Of a stretch of DNA of 11,313 bases, positions 1-7,211 are shown piece after piece. The notes below the pieces were generated by a model, which worked only from the letters and a program-made list of their open reading frames with translations, did not search any database and had not been told where the DNA came from. The position numbers and the translations under genes are program-made. The DNA comes from Bacteroidales bacterium (GTDB lineage: Bacteria > Bacteroidota > Bacteroidia > Bacteroidales > UBA932), in the NCBI GenBank assembly GCA_017478685.1, contig JAFVDC010000212.1, positions 1-11,313 of the forward strand, read 5' to 3'. Numbering within the stretch: position 1 is the first letter of the stretch; each line of letters opens with the position of its first letter.

Positions 1-142
1 ACACGCGGTCAAGATCCTCTCCAAGCTGCTCGGCCACATGAGACGCCTCAAGATGCTCTTCATCTACCTGATACGGCACCAGCTCATAGGAAATCCCTGC
101 CGCATCCAGCAGCCTTGCCGCATTTGTTTTCTCTGCTTTCAT
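1..142 (-). CDS. ybaK: YbaK/EbsC-family Cys-tRNA(Pro) deacylase, N-terminal part
   Basis: Read on the minus strand from an ATG whose first base is 142, the frame stays open for 47 codons to the window edge. The peptide begins [20 protein letters not shown] and continues with an LVPYQVDEE segment and a SHVAEQLG segment. This is the typical opening of YbaK/EbsC proteins: KTNAxRxLD, then a Y-E-hydrophobic strand, then HVAEQLG. Family knowledge: these small (about 160 residue) cytoplasmic proteins hydrolyse Cys mischarged onto tRNA(Pro). The catalytic lysine region lies beyond the edge and cannot be checked. The gene is divergent from recQ across a 39-nt gap and has its own promoter 4 nt ahead of the ATG. 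The family call is fairly secure; the exact subgroup (YbaK, ProX or other editing protein) is less so. Confidence 0.85.
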   Translation of the reverse strand, partial: MKAEKTNAARLLDAAGISYELVPYQVDEEHLEASHVAEQLGEDLDRV

Positions 143-146
143 ACGG

Positions 147-178
147 CAAAATTAAGAAAAAAGCACTACCTTCGCAAA
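147..178 (-). promoter_or_regulatory. Bacteroidota-type promoter for ybaK
   Basis: On the minus strand TTTG (178-175) is followed by a 20-nt spacer and TAATTTTG (154-147). This matches the known Bacteroidota sigma factor pattern of TTTG near -33 and TAnnTTTG near -7, with about 19-21 nt between them. Only 4 nt separate the box from the ybaK ATG at 142, so transcription would begin at or next to the start codon. The spacer holds the recQ -7 box on the other strand. Confidence 0.7.
167..174 (+). promoter_or_regulatory. Probable recQ -7 promoter box
   Basis: TACCTTCG matches TAnnTTTG at seven of eight positions and lies 7 nt before the recQ ATG at 182. No good -33 TTTG is visible about 20 nt upstream. 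It sits inside the spacer of the opposing ybaK promoter. It supports the start at 182 over the longer reading frame from 38, which would need transcription from inside ybaK. Confidence 0.5.
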
Positions 179-181
179 ATT

Positions 182-2047
182 ATGACGCCGAAGGATACGT
201 TGCGCACATATTGGGGCTATGACTCATTCAGGCCGATGCAGGAGGAGATTATCTCCAATGCACTGGAAGGCCGTGACGTGCTTGCCATCCTCCCAACCGG
301 CGGCGGCAAGAGCGTCTGCTTCCAGGTGCCCGCCCTCATGAAAGACGGCCTGGCGCTTGTGGTCACTCCCCTTATCGCCCTTATGAAGGACCAGGTCCAG
401 AACCTTAAGGACCGCGGAATAAGGGCCATCTCCATCCACGCCGGCATGACACGCCGTGAGGTGGACCTCGCCCTCAACAACGCCGCCTACGGAGACTACA
501 AGTTCCTCTACCTTAGCCCTGAACGCCTTAAGACACGCCTTTTCCAGTCTTACCTGGACGTGCTCAATATCAACTACATAGTTGTTGATGAAGCCCACTG
601 CATATCCCAGTGGGGGTACGACTTCCGCCCGGATTACCTGGAGATAGGTCAGATAAGGAAACGAATCGACGCCCCGGTAATTGCGCTCACCGCCACCGCC
701 ACTCCCCTTGTGGCGGAAGACATTATGGAGCGCCTGGCATTCAAGGAAAAACTGCTCCTGAAATCCGGCTTCCTTCGGCCAAACCTAAGTTACATAGTCA
801 GGAAAACCCAGGACAAGGCCGGCCAGATCCGAAGCATCTGCGACGGCGTCCCCGGCACCGGCATAGTCTATGTCAGGAGCCGCCGTAAGGCCGAAGAGCT
901 GGCCGCGGGGCTAAGGAGCGCGGGGGTATCGGCCTCATTCTATCATGCAGGGCTTGGAGCGGTCACAAGGGCCACCCGCCAGCAAGAATGGAAAACCGGC
1001 AAAACCCGCGTCATGGTGTGCACAAACGCCTTCGGCATGGGCATTGACAAGCCGGATGTACGTTTTGTGGTGCACGCGGATCTCCCGGACTCCCCGGAGG
1101 CATACTTCCAGGAAGCAGGGCGTGCGGGCCGTGACGGGAAGCCTTCTTACGCCGTCCTCCTTTGGAACGGCACGGACATTTCCCGGCTCAAGCAGATAGA
1201 GCAGGTGTCTTTCCCAAGCCTTGAGTACATAGAAGACATATACCAGAAACTCCACATCTTCTATGAGATACCCTATGAAGGCGGAGAAGGCCGAATGCTG
1301 AAATTCGACATCAGGGAGTTCTGCAAGAGGTTCGGCCTGCAGCAGGCTCCGGCGTGGTATGCCATAAAGTACATGGAGCGTGAGGGTCACTGGTCCATGG
1401 CCGAAGACGCCGACATCCCCACCCGCGTCAAGATAGACATAGACCGTACGGCGCTTTATTCCACAGACCTCCCGGATCCGGAAATGCCGCATGTCCTGGA
1501 GGCCCTGATGCGCCTGTACACGGGCATTTTCTCATATCCGGTATCAATAGACGAGGAAGCCGTGGCCGCAAAATCCGGGGTTACCGTCCCGGCCCTCAGG
1601 CAGCTTCTGTACGGGCTTTCCATAAACCACGTCATACGCTACATTCCATCGGACCACGCCACCATCATAAGCCTTGCCCACGGCCGCCTCATGCCCGGAA
1701 ACGTAAAACTGAGTCCGGAGCGCTACAGGCTCCTCAAAAGCACTTTCCATGAGAGGACACAGACCATGACGGATTACGTGGAGGAAGATGATGAATGCCG
1801 CTCACAGTTCCTCCTCAGGTACTTCGGGGAGGATAATAGCAGCCTCTGCGGCAAATGCGACATCTGCCGCGCCGGGGCCGCAAAGCCCAAAGACCTCAGG
1901 GAGAGGCTTCAGGAATGGATTTCAAGACGGGACGGAAAATACACTTTAATGGAAATCAGAAGCGCTTTTGGCACCGCCGAAGACAGTTATCTGGAAGTTC
2001 TCAGGGACATGATAGACAAAAGGGAGGTACCGGAATATGGCAAATAG
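182..2047 (+). CDS. recQ: RecQ-family ATP-dependent 3'-5' DNA helicase
   Basis: A 621-residue superfamily 2 helicase acting on DNA repair and recombination intermediates. Seen in order: motif 0 [10 protein letters not shown] (11-20), Walker A LPTGGGKS (37-44), [11 protein letters not shown] (61-71), [17 protein letters not shown] (136-152) with the RecQ aromatic loop, LTATATP (169-175), [14 protein letters not shown] (285-298) and the arginine-finger stretch [10 protein letters not shown] (310-319). Four zinc cysteines lie at 539, 556, 559 and 562 (CGKCDIC). In E. coli RecQ the zinc site directly follows the helicase lobes; here about 190 residues intervene, partly winged-helix-like. I recall this order from Bacteroidota RecQ proteins. 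No HRDC domain is evident; a short helical tail (about 570-621) ends the protein. Start 182 is chosen because an in-frame ATG at 38 would add 48 residues that overlap ybaK and lack RecQ similarity. The MATE gene overlaps its end. Confidence 0.95.
   Translation: MTPKDTLRTYWGYDSFRPMQEEIISNALEGRDVLAILPTGGGKSVCFQVPALMKDGLALVVTPLIALMKDQVQNLKDRGIRAISIHAGMTRREVDLALNNAAYGDYKFLYLSPERLKTRLFQSYLDVLNINYIVVDEAHCISQWGYDFRPDYLEIGQIRKRIDAPVIALTATATPLVAEDIMERLAFKEKLLLKSGFLRPNLSYIVRKTQDKAGQIRSICDGVPGTGIVYVRSRRKAEELAAGLRSAGVSASFYHAGLGAVTRATRQQEWKTGKTRVMVCTNAFGMGIDKPDVRFVVHADLPDSPEAYFQEAGRAGRDGKPSYAVLLWNGTDISRLKQIEQVSFPSLEYIEDIYQKLHIFYEIPYEGGEGRMLKFDIREFCKRFGLQQAPAWYAIKYMEREGHWSMAEDADIPTRVKIDIDRTALYSTDLPDPEMPHVLEALMRLYTGIFSYPVSIDEEAVAAKSGVTVPALRQLLYGLSINHVIRYIPSDHATIISLAHGRLMPGNVKLSPERYRLLKSTFHERTQTMTDYVEEDDECRSQFLLRYFGEDNSSLCGKCDICRAGAAKPKDLRERLQEWISRRDGKYTLMEIRSAFGTAEDSYLEVLRDMIDKREVPEYGK
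2022..2028 (+). promoter_or_regulatory. Strong Shine-Dalgarno for the MATE gene
   Basis: GGGAGGT lies 8 nt before the ATG at 2037, inside the last codons of recQ. Strong Shine-Dalgarno sequences are uncommon in Bacteroidota, so this one supports the overlapping start and translation from the shared recQ mRNA. Confidence 0.6.
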
Positions 2048-3404
2048 GAAAGACATACTCCTTGGAATACTCAGAAGCGGAGGGCAGCTCACCACCGGGC
2101 AGCAGATAAAACTGTGCCTCTCCATGAGCTATCCGGCCATCCTGGCCCAGATATCCTCCGTCATGATGCAGTACATAGACACCGCCATGGTGGGCCACCT
2201 CGGCCCGGCGGCCGGTGCATCTATCGGCCTTGTATCCACCTGCCTGTGGCTTTTCGGTGGGTTCGGGATGGCTGCCACCAGCGGTTTTTCCGTACAGGTT
2301 GCCCACTGCGTGGGGGCCAATGACCTTGGAAGCGCCCGCTCCGTTGTGCGGCAGGGACTTGTGTGCGCCGTAGGGTTCAGCACCGTGCTTGCGCTCATTG
2401 GCATAGCCCTGTCCCCCTTCCTTCCCGGCTGGCTCGGCGGCGGCCCGGACATCAACCAGGATGCCTCCAGCTACTTTTTCATAATGTCCCTGTTCATGCC
2501 CGCAATGGCGCTGGACTGGACCTGCGCCTATATGCTCCAGGCAAGCGGCAACATGAAAGTCCCAAGCATCCTGAGCATAGGCATGTGCGTCCTTGACGTA
2601 GTGTTCAACTACATCTTCATCTACGCCCTGGACATGGGCGTTGTGGGAGCCGCCATAGGCAGCGGACTGGCCGAACTTGTCACCGGCATACTCATGTTCT
2701 CCTTCCTGGCCTTCGGCTCCAAGGAACTTGGACTCCGGAAAGAAAAAGGCAGCTACAGGCCCACCAGGGCGGTTGTGGGCAAAGCGCTGAACATCAGCGG
2801 CCCCATGGCACTCCAGAACGTCCTCATGAGGGGAGGTTATATTGCCGCAACACTTATTGTGGCCCCGCTCGGGACCATTGCCATTGCCGCCAACTCCTTT
2901 GCAATCACCGCCGAAAGCCTGTGCTACATGCCCGGAGTTGGCATCGCCGACGCCGCCACGGCCCTTGTGGGCCAGTCAATAGGCGCAGGCCGGAAAGCCA
3001 TGGCAAAGCGTTTTGCCTGGATAACCACCCTGATGGGCATGGGGATAATGGGCTTCCTGGCCATTCTAATGTGGATTTTCGCGCCTCAGATGATGGGAAT
3101 AATGTCTCCGGACGCCGCTGTCATAGACCTTGGCGCGCAGGTCCTGAGGATAGAGGCCTGGGCCGAACTTGGCTACGCCGCCTCCCTTGTAATATACGGC
3201 GCATTTGTGGGCGCAGCGGACACCCGCATCCCAAGTTTCATGAACTTCGGCTCAATGTGGTTTGTAAGGATTATTCCGGCCATATTCATCACCCGCATCT
3301 ACGGGCTTCCCGGATTCTGGATGTGCATGGCGGTGGAGCTTTGCTTCAGGGGGGCAATCTTCATGATCCGCCTTGCCCGCGGGACCTGGCTAAAGGACAA
3401 GTAG
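2037..3404 (+). CDS. MATE-family multidrug/Na+ (or H+) antiporter
   Basis: A 455-residue inner-membrane protein with the length and about 12 hydrophobic segments expected of the MATE family, which exports organic cations, drugs or metabolites in exchange for Na+ or H+. Diagnostic stretches are the N-terminal [43 protein letters not shown] around 300 (second-half repeat), and GAADTRIPS near 395. The second half begins after a charged cytoplasmic loop (about 230-250), matching the two six-helix bundles. The ATG overlaps the end of recQ by 11 nt and has a strong Shine-Dalgarno, so it is probably cotranscribed with recQ. Such pairings occur by position and need not mean a shared function. The 3' end overlaps the opposing WalJ gene by 15 nt. 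The substrate cannot be predicted. The split between NorM-like and DinF-like subfamilies was not resolved. Confidence 0.93.
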   Translation: MANRKDILLGILRSGGQLTTGQQIKLCLSMSYPAILAQISSVMMQYIDTAMVGHLGPAAGASIGLVSTCLWLFGGFGMAATSGFSVQVAHCVGANDLGSARSVVRQGLVCAVGFSTVLALIGIALSPFLPGWLGGGPDINQDASSYFFIMSLFMPAMALDWTCAYMLQASGNMKVPSILSIGMCVLDVVFNYIFIYALDMGVVGAAIGSGLAELVTGILMFSFLAFGSKELGLRKEKGSYRPTRAVVGKALNISGPMALQNVLMRGGYIAATLIVAPLGTIAIAANSFAITAESLCYMPGVGIADAATALVGQSIGAGRKAMAKRFAWITTLMGMGIMGFLAILMWIFAPQMMGIMSPDAAVIDLGAQVLRIEAWAELGYAASLVIYGAFVGAADTRIPSFMNFGSMWFVRIIPAIFITRIYGLPGFWMCMAVELCFRGAIFMIRLARGTWLKDK

Positions 3405-4184
3405 CGGAGATGCCTCTCCCCTTCTGAGCACCCTCAGGGCAACACTCCCCTTCTCTATGCCGATAGATTCCAGCGCGGCCAGGGCACTTGCGTATGCAAG
3501 TTCAGGGGTATTGTTGTTTCCGCTCAGGTGGCAAAGGAAGATATTCCTCAGGCCTTCATGCATGAAGTGACAAATTGCATCGGCACAGGCGTCGTTGGAA
3601 AGATGGCCGATTCCGTGGCTTATACGATCCTTCAAAACCTGCGGGTACGAGCCTCCCATGAGCATATCAAAGTCGTAGTTGGATTCCACCACCACGGTCT
3701 GGGCCTCGGATGCCCACCTCATGGATTCCCCGGTCACATGCCCGAGGTCCGTCATGAGAACAAAGAGTTCTTCCTCACACCTAATCACATAGCCTACGCA
3801 CTGCGTGGCGTCGTGGGGCACAACAAAGAAACGGACATCGAAATCGGCCGTAACAGGATTCCATACTCCGGGTTCCAGCACCTGGCGGCACGGCCCCACC
3901 CAGTCACGTGTAAAAGGGTGATACGCAAGGGCTTCGTGAATCTTATCCGTGGTCCAAACCGGCACGGTAAGCCTCTTGCAGAAAGAGCCCAGGGAGCGTA
4001 TATGGTCTCCGTGGTCGTGGGTTACAAGGATGGCCGAAATATTATCGTAGCTGAGTTTCAGCGCCTCCAGTTCCTTTTTCACGCGCCTTATGCCCACGCC
4101 TGCATCTATCATTATGCCGGAATTCGGCCCAAGGAGAAGACTGCAGTTGCCGCAGCTGCCGCTAGAGAAACTGACGAACCTCAT
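3390..4184 (-). CDS. walJ: YycJ/WalJ-type metallo-beta-lactamase-fold nuclease
   Basis: A 264-residue MBL-fold hydrolase without a signal peptide, so cytoplasmic. It opens with RFVSFSSGSCGNC (2-14), the SGSxGN start of the YycJ family. The metal motif is THDHGDH (55-61). Later conserved stretches are H124 in VPHDA, TDLGHV (145-150), VESNYD (166-171), GHLSND (193-198) and CHLSGNNN (218-225). Family knowledge: Bacillus YycJ/WalJ is linked to DNA exonuclease activity and mismatch repair, and many Firmicutes carry it beside walRK; no walRK is present here. Start: ATG at 4184 gives the canonical N-terminus, but GTG at 4187 directly ahead is also possible. The upstream TPR gene's TGA (4186-4184) overlaps the ATG by one base, and AAGGAGGAG precedes it, so translation is coupled. 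The stop lies inside the MATE gene end. Confidence 0.85.
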   Translation of the reverse strand: MRFVSFSSGSCGNCSLLLGPNSGIMIDAGVGIRRVKKELEALKLSYDNISAILVTHDHGDHIRSLGSFCKRLTVPVWTTDKIHEALAYHPFTRDWVGPCRQVLEPGVWNPVTADFDVRFFVVPHDATQCVGYVIRCEEELFVLMTDLGHVTGESMRWASEAQTVVVESNYDFDMLMGGSYPQVLKDRISHGIGHLSNDACADAICHFMHEGLRNIFLCHLSGNNNTPELAYASALAALESIGIEKGSVALRVLRRGEASPLLVL

Positions 4185-6169
4185 CACGGCCGCTCCTCCT
4201 TGTCACAGTAACGGGAAATTACACCGTAGGCGCCGTCTACGCCAAGCTCACCGGCACGGGAGAGGTCTATGCAGCCCTTCTCGCGGTCTTTGAGGTAAAT
4301 CAGGACAAGCCCCCTGTTGAAATAGGCGTCTCCCATCCAGGGATAGAGTTTGAGGGCTTTGTCGTAACTGGCTATGGCCTCCACAAAGCGGGAACTAAGG
4401 CAATAGAGATTTCCAAGGTTGAACTGGATGTACGGGACGGAAGGAAGCACCGCTGCTGCGGCTTCCATGTCCTGAAGGGCCTCGGAGTAGTCATACTCAC
4501 GCGTAACCTGCTCACGGACGCGGGCACGGGTGTTGCCTTTGTCGTCCATGGTGAGGGTTTGGACATTGGATTCGAAGGAGGCTATGAACTGAATCATTTC
4601 GGCCCTGAGGGCGGCCCTGTTCATGAGGTAGAAGGCCTTGTAATAGGCGTCGTAGGGGCCCTTGGGCTCTGCCTCCACGGCATCAGTGAAATGCACAAGC
4701 GCCTTTGAGAACTGCTTTGCGTCCATGTCCTGGAGGCCCTTTTCAAAGGAGCCTGACACCGCTTTTTGCCGGACATCTTCTGAAACCGGGACGGCCGCCG
4801 TACCGGAAGTAACCTCTGCGGGCACTTCCAAAGAGGCCATGAATGTGTCCAGGAGCTTGTTCTCATAGCGGTGCTCAAGGATATTGTTTCCGGCGCCGGA
4901 TGCCCCCGCCAACACAAAGCGGTAGAGAGGCTTCAGGTTTATGTCCACGTCACGGTGCCGAAGCATCTCGTCCTCGAAGCCGCCGCTGCGCGCAAAGTCC
5001 GCGTCCAGGGCAAGAAGGGAGGAGTATTTCTTGGTGGTATCTGAGAAATCGGCCCCGGAAGATGTGGCTTTTTCATATTCGGCCACTTTCCTGCGTGCGG
5101 TACGGTAGTCTTCCCTGGAAGCGCGCGTCATTCCCATCTGGAGCTCTACGTAGGCTCTGTTCATATAGGCCTTGGCAAAGTCCGGGTACAGTTCTATGGC
5201 CTTGTTGTAGTCTGCAAGGGCGTCGTCCCAGCGCTCCATTTCAAGGAAATAGCCGGCCCTGTTGAAGTATGCGAGGACATTGCCGGGTTTTATGGCTATA
5301 ACCCTGTCCATATCTGAAAGGGCGGCCTCGTAATCCCCCACCTGGGCACTCAGGAGGCTGCGGTTGTAAAGGGTGAGGGCGTTGCCGGGCTCATACTTGA
5401 GCACGGTATTCAGATCCTGCATGGCTTCCCGGAGATTCCCGGATTCGGCATTCACAAGCGCCCTTTGGAAATGCGCCAGAGTGAGCGTAGAATCAAGGTC
5501 TATGGCCTTGTTGAAGTCTGTGAGCGCGGCATCGTACTGCTTCCTGGAAGCCTCCAGCCCGCCGCGGCGGATGTAGCCCTCAGGTTCAAAGCGGTCTATC
5601 TTGATGGCGTGGTTGTAGTCTTCCAGGGCCTTTGTGGTGTCTCCGAGGAAAAGGTAGGACGCGCCCCTGTTCAGGTAGGATGCAGGGTCCTTGGGCTCTT
5701 TCCTTAAATACTTGTCAAAGTCCTTCACGGCGCTTTGGAACTGACGGCTCAGGAAGTATGTGACGCCCCTTGTGAAGTACAGGCCGTGGGACCCGGGCCG
5801 AAGCGAAATGGCCTTCTCAAGGTCCTGGAGGGCGGCATCGTAGTCTCCGGAGCGGCTTTCCGTGATGGCGCGGTAATGGTAGCCGGAAGTGAAAACGGGA
5901 TTGAGGCGCACCGCCGTGGAGAAATCGGCCTTTGCGCCACGGATGTCCCCAAGGTTGTACTTGGCTATTCCCCTGTAAAAGAAGGTCCAGTAATCTGTGG
6001 AGTCCAGCTGCGCAAGGATGTTGAAATTGGCTACGGCCTCTGAAAGGCGACCGTCCTGGAGGGCGGTACGGCCCCTGAAGGAAAACACGTCTTTGTCCCA
6101 CTGGGCACGGGAATTGATACCGATACTCAGCAGCAGGCACACAAAAAGTATTTTCAGAGGCTTTGACAT
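4184..6169 (-). CDS. Exported tetratricopeptide-repeat protein
   Basis: A 661-residue protein that begins with a signal peptide, MSKPLKILFVCLLLSIGINS then RAQ, with probable signal peptidase I cleavage after A22. C11 is not in a proper lipobox, so a lipoprotein is unlikely. Residues about 26-365 form roughly ten consecutive 34-residue TPR units; clear ones include YDAALTDFNKAIDLD (212-226) and WDDALADYNKAIELYP (314-329). Residues about 366-470 are not TPR and are rich in charged residues. A second TPR group follows at about 471-520 and 557-645, ending with FVEAIASYDKALKLYPWMGD. TPRs are protein-binding scaffolds, so a periplasmic adaptor or assembly role is inferred; no enzyme motif is seen. 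The start at 6169 is chosen because an in-frame ATG at 6256 would place 29 polar residues before the signal peptide and lies within the divergent M28 gene. It is the first gene of a pair with walJ. Confidence 0.9.
   Translation of the reverse strand: MSKPLKILFVCLLLSIGINSRAQWDKDVFSFRGRTALQDGRLSEAVANFNILAQLDSTDYWTFFYRGIAKYNLGDIRGAKADFSTAVRLNPVFTSGYHYRAITESRSGDYDAALQDLEKAISLRPGSHGLYFTRGVTYFLSRQFQSAVKDFDKYLRKEPKDPASYLNRGASYLFLGDTTKALEDYNHAIKIDRFEPEGYIRRGGLEASRKQYDAALTDFNKAIDLDSTLTLAHFQRALVNAESGNLREAMQDLNTVLKYEPGNALTLYNRSLLSAQVGDYEAALSDMDRVIAIKPGNVLAYFNRAGYFLEMERWDDALADYNKAIELYPDFAKAYMNRAYVELQMGMTRASREDYRTARRKVAEYEKATSSGADFSDTTKKYSSLLALDADFARSGGFEDEMLRHRDVDINLKPLYRFVLAGASGAGNNILEHRYENKLLDTFMASLEVPAEVTSGTAAVPVSEDVRQKAVSGSFEKGLQDMDAKQFSKALVHFTDAVEAEPKGPYDAYYKAFYLMNRAALRAEMIQFIASFESNVQTLTMDDKGNTRARVREQVTREYDYSEALQDMEAAAAVLPSVPYIQFNLGNLYCLSSRFVEAIASYDKALKLYPWMGDAYFNRGLVLIYLKDREKGCIDLSRAGELGVDGAYGVISRYCDKEERP
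4193..4201 (-). promoter_or_regulatory. Shine-Dalgarno for walJ
   Basis: On the minus strand AAGGAGGAG lies inside the last codons of the TPR gene, 8 nt before the ATG at 4184 and 5 nt before the GTG at 4187. The spacing slightly favours the ATG. It marks walJ as an internal gene of the operon. Confidence 0.55.
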
Positions 6170-6201
6170 CAAAAAAATTTCCTTTTCCGGCTTGAAATAG
6201 C

Positions 6202-6209
6202 TAATTTCG
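6202..6209 (+). promoter_or_regulatory. Probable -7 box of the M28-family gene
   Basis: TAATTTCG matches the Bacteroidota TAnnTTTG box at seven of eight positions and ends 6 nt before the ATG at 6216, implying a leaderless or nearly leaderless mRNA. No convincing -33 element was seen at the usual distance. Confidence 0.5.
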
Positions 6210-6215
6210 CACCAA

Positions 6216-7211
6216 ATGACAAAGTTAGCAAAAATATTTATCATTTTCGGCCTCATTATGGGTTACGGCGCTGCTTCGGCACAAAGCGTCCGCTACAGCA
6301 TAAGCCCCATTAATGCCGACATTGTCCTAAGCAAAGAGAACATTCAAAAAAACATAGAGTATCTAACAGACCCCGCCCTCGGAGGCCGCGCAACCGGCAC
6401 TGAAGGCGCCCACAAGGCCGCAGACTGGCTGGAGGGCAATTTCCGCGTGCAGGGTCTTCTGCCACTTGGCGGAGCATGGCTGCACGGTTTCAGCACTTCG
6501 GAGGGCATGGGCCGAAATGTTATCGGCCTCATTCCCGGAAGCGCCAACCCCGCGCGTTATGTTGTTGTGATGGCGCATTACGACAACCTGGGCACCCTCA
6601 ACGGCACTTTTTATCCGGGTGCGGACGCCAATGCGTCGGGCGTGGCCGGCCTTCTGGAACTTGCCGCCATGGTAACGCGCATGAACACCTGCCACAAGAT
6701 TTACAGGCATTCCCTTATTCTGGTGGCGCTGGACGGCAAGGAGAAGAACCAGGCCGGGGCGGCGGAACTTTGGAGGGAAATCAGTGCCAAGAAACTTCTG
6801 GACCCTGTTTCCGGAAAGCCAGTGGAGGCCTCACAGATATCCCTGGTTGTGAATCTGGACCAGATAGGCGGCACCAGCGCCCCCCTCACGGACGGCAATC
6901 CGCGCTTTCTCATGATGCTCTCAGACGATGCTCCCGCCCAGCGCTCATCGCTTGAATCCGCCAACCGCGGCAAGGGTTTCGGCCTGGAACTTGGCTTTGA
7001 CTATTATGGCTCCAAGGACTTCACGCGCCTTTTCTATCGCCGCATCTCCGACCAACGCATTTTCCTGGAGCACGGCATTCCCGCCGTCATGTTCACTTCC
7101 GGCATCACCCTCCACAACAACAAGCCCACGGACAATGCCGCCTCCCTGGACTACAATGTCCTCAAAGACCGCATTCGCCTCATTTTTTATTGGCTTGACA
7201 AAGTGCTTTAG
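6216..7211 (+). CDS. Exported M28-family peptidase homologue with altered active site
   Basis: A 331-residue protein with a signal peptide ending GYGAASA (cleavage after A22), so periplasmic or surface. The M28 (aminopeptidase) fold is recognised from LGGRATGTEGAHKAADWL (55-72), VVVMAHYDNLG (116-126), YPGADANASGVAGLLELA (133-150), LVALDGKEKNQAG (169-181), VNLDQIGG (212-219) and GIPAVMFTSG (287-296). Compared with the Aeromonas aminopeptidase, the H121 ligand, Glu 176 and Asp 215 are kept. The bridging Asp is A138 (GADANASG instead of GADDNASG), the catalytic Glu is K175 (KE instead of EE), and the final His is N302 (NKPTD instead of HxPxD), though H300 is nearby. Three of six key positions are therefore changed, so it may bind peptide or metal without normal hydrolysis. 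The reading frame is intact, so it is not a decayed gene. It is divergent from the TPR operon and overlaps the amidohydrolase stop by 4 nt. Confidence 0.88.
   Translation: MTKLAKIFIIFGLIMGYGAASAQSVRYSISPINADIVLSKENIQKNIEYLTDPALGGRATGTEGAHKAADWLEGNFRVQGLLPLGGAWLHGFSTSEGMGRNVIGLIPGSANPARYVVVMAHYDNLGTLNGTFYPGADANASGVAGLLELAAMVTRMNTCHKIYRHSLILVALDGKEKNQAGAAELWREISAKKLLDPVSGKPVEASQISLVVNLDQIGGTSAPLTDGNPRFLMMLSDDAPAQRSSLESANRGKGFGLELGFDYYGSKDFTRLFYRRISDQRIFLEHGIPAVMFTSGITLHNNKPTDNAASLDYNVLKDRIRLIFYWLDKVL
6220..6236 (-). promoter_or_regulatory. Candidate -7 boxes for the TPR-walJ operon
   Basis: On the minus strand two full matches to TAnnTTTG lie close together: TATTTTTG (6236-6229) and TAACTTTG (6227-6220). 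Either would start transcription about 40-55 nt before the TPR ATG at 6169, leaving a short leader with an A-rich AAAAGGAAA stretch near the start. Both lie inside the first codons of the divergent M28 gene. No -33 TTTG was found at the right distance, so this is tentative. Confidence 0.4.

Noticed and set aside
38..181. Longer recQ start at 38 adding 48 residues
   Set aside because: The extension overlaps the ybaK start in antisense, shows no RecQ similarity, and a -7 box lies just before the ATG at 182.
3406..3419. Small inverted repeat GGAGA-TGCC-TCTCC after the MATE stop as a terminator
   Set aside because: The stem is only 5 bp with no T-run on either strand, and it lies inside the walJ coding end.
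3528..4211. Open frame of 227 codons on the plus strand
   Set aside because: It is fully antisense to walJ, whose metal motifs are clear; the peptide resembles no known family.
6170..6256. Longer TPR protein start at 6256
   Set aside because: It would put 29 residues before an obvious signal peptide and lies inside the divergent M28 gene and its promoter.
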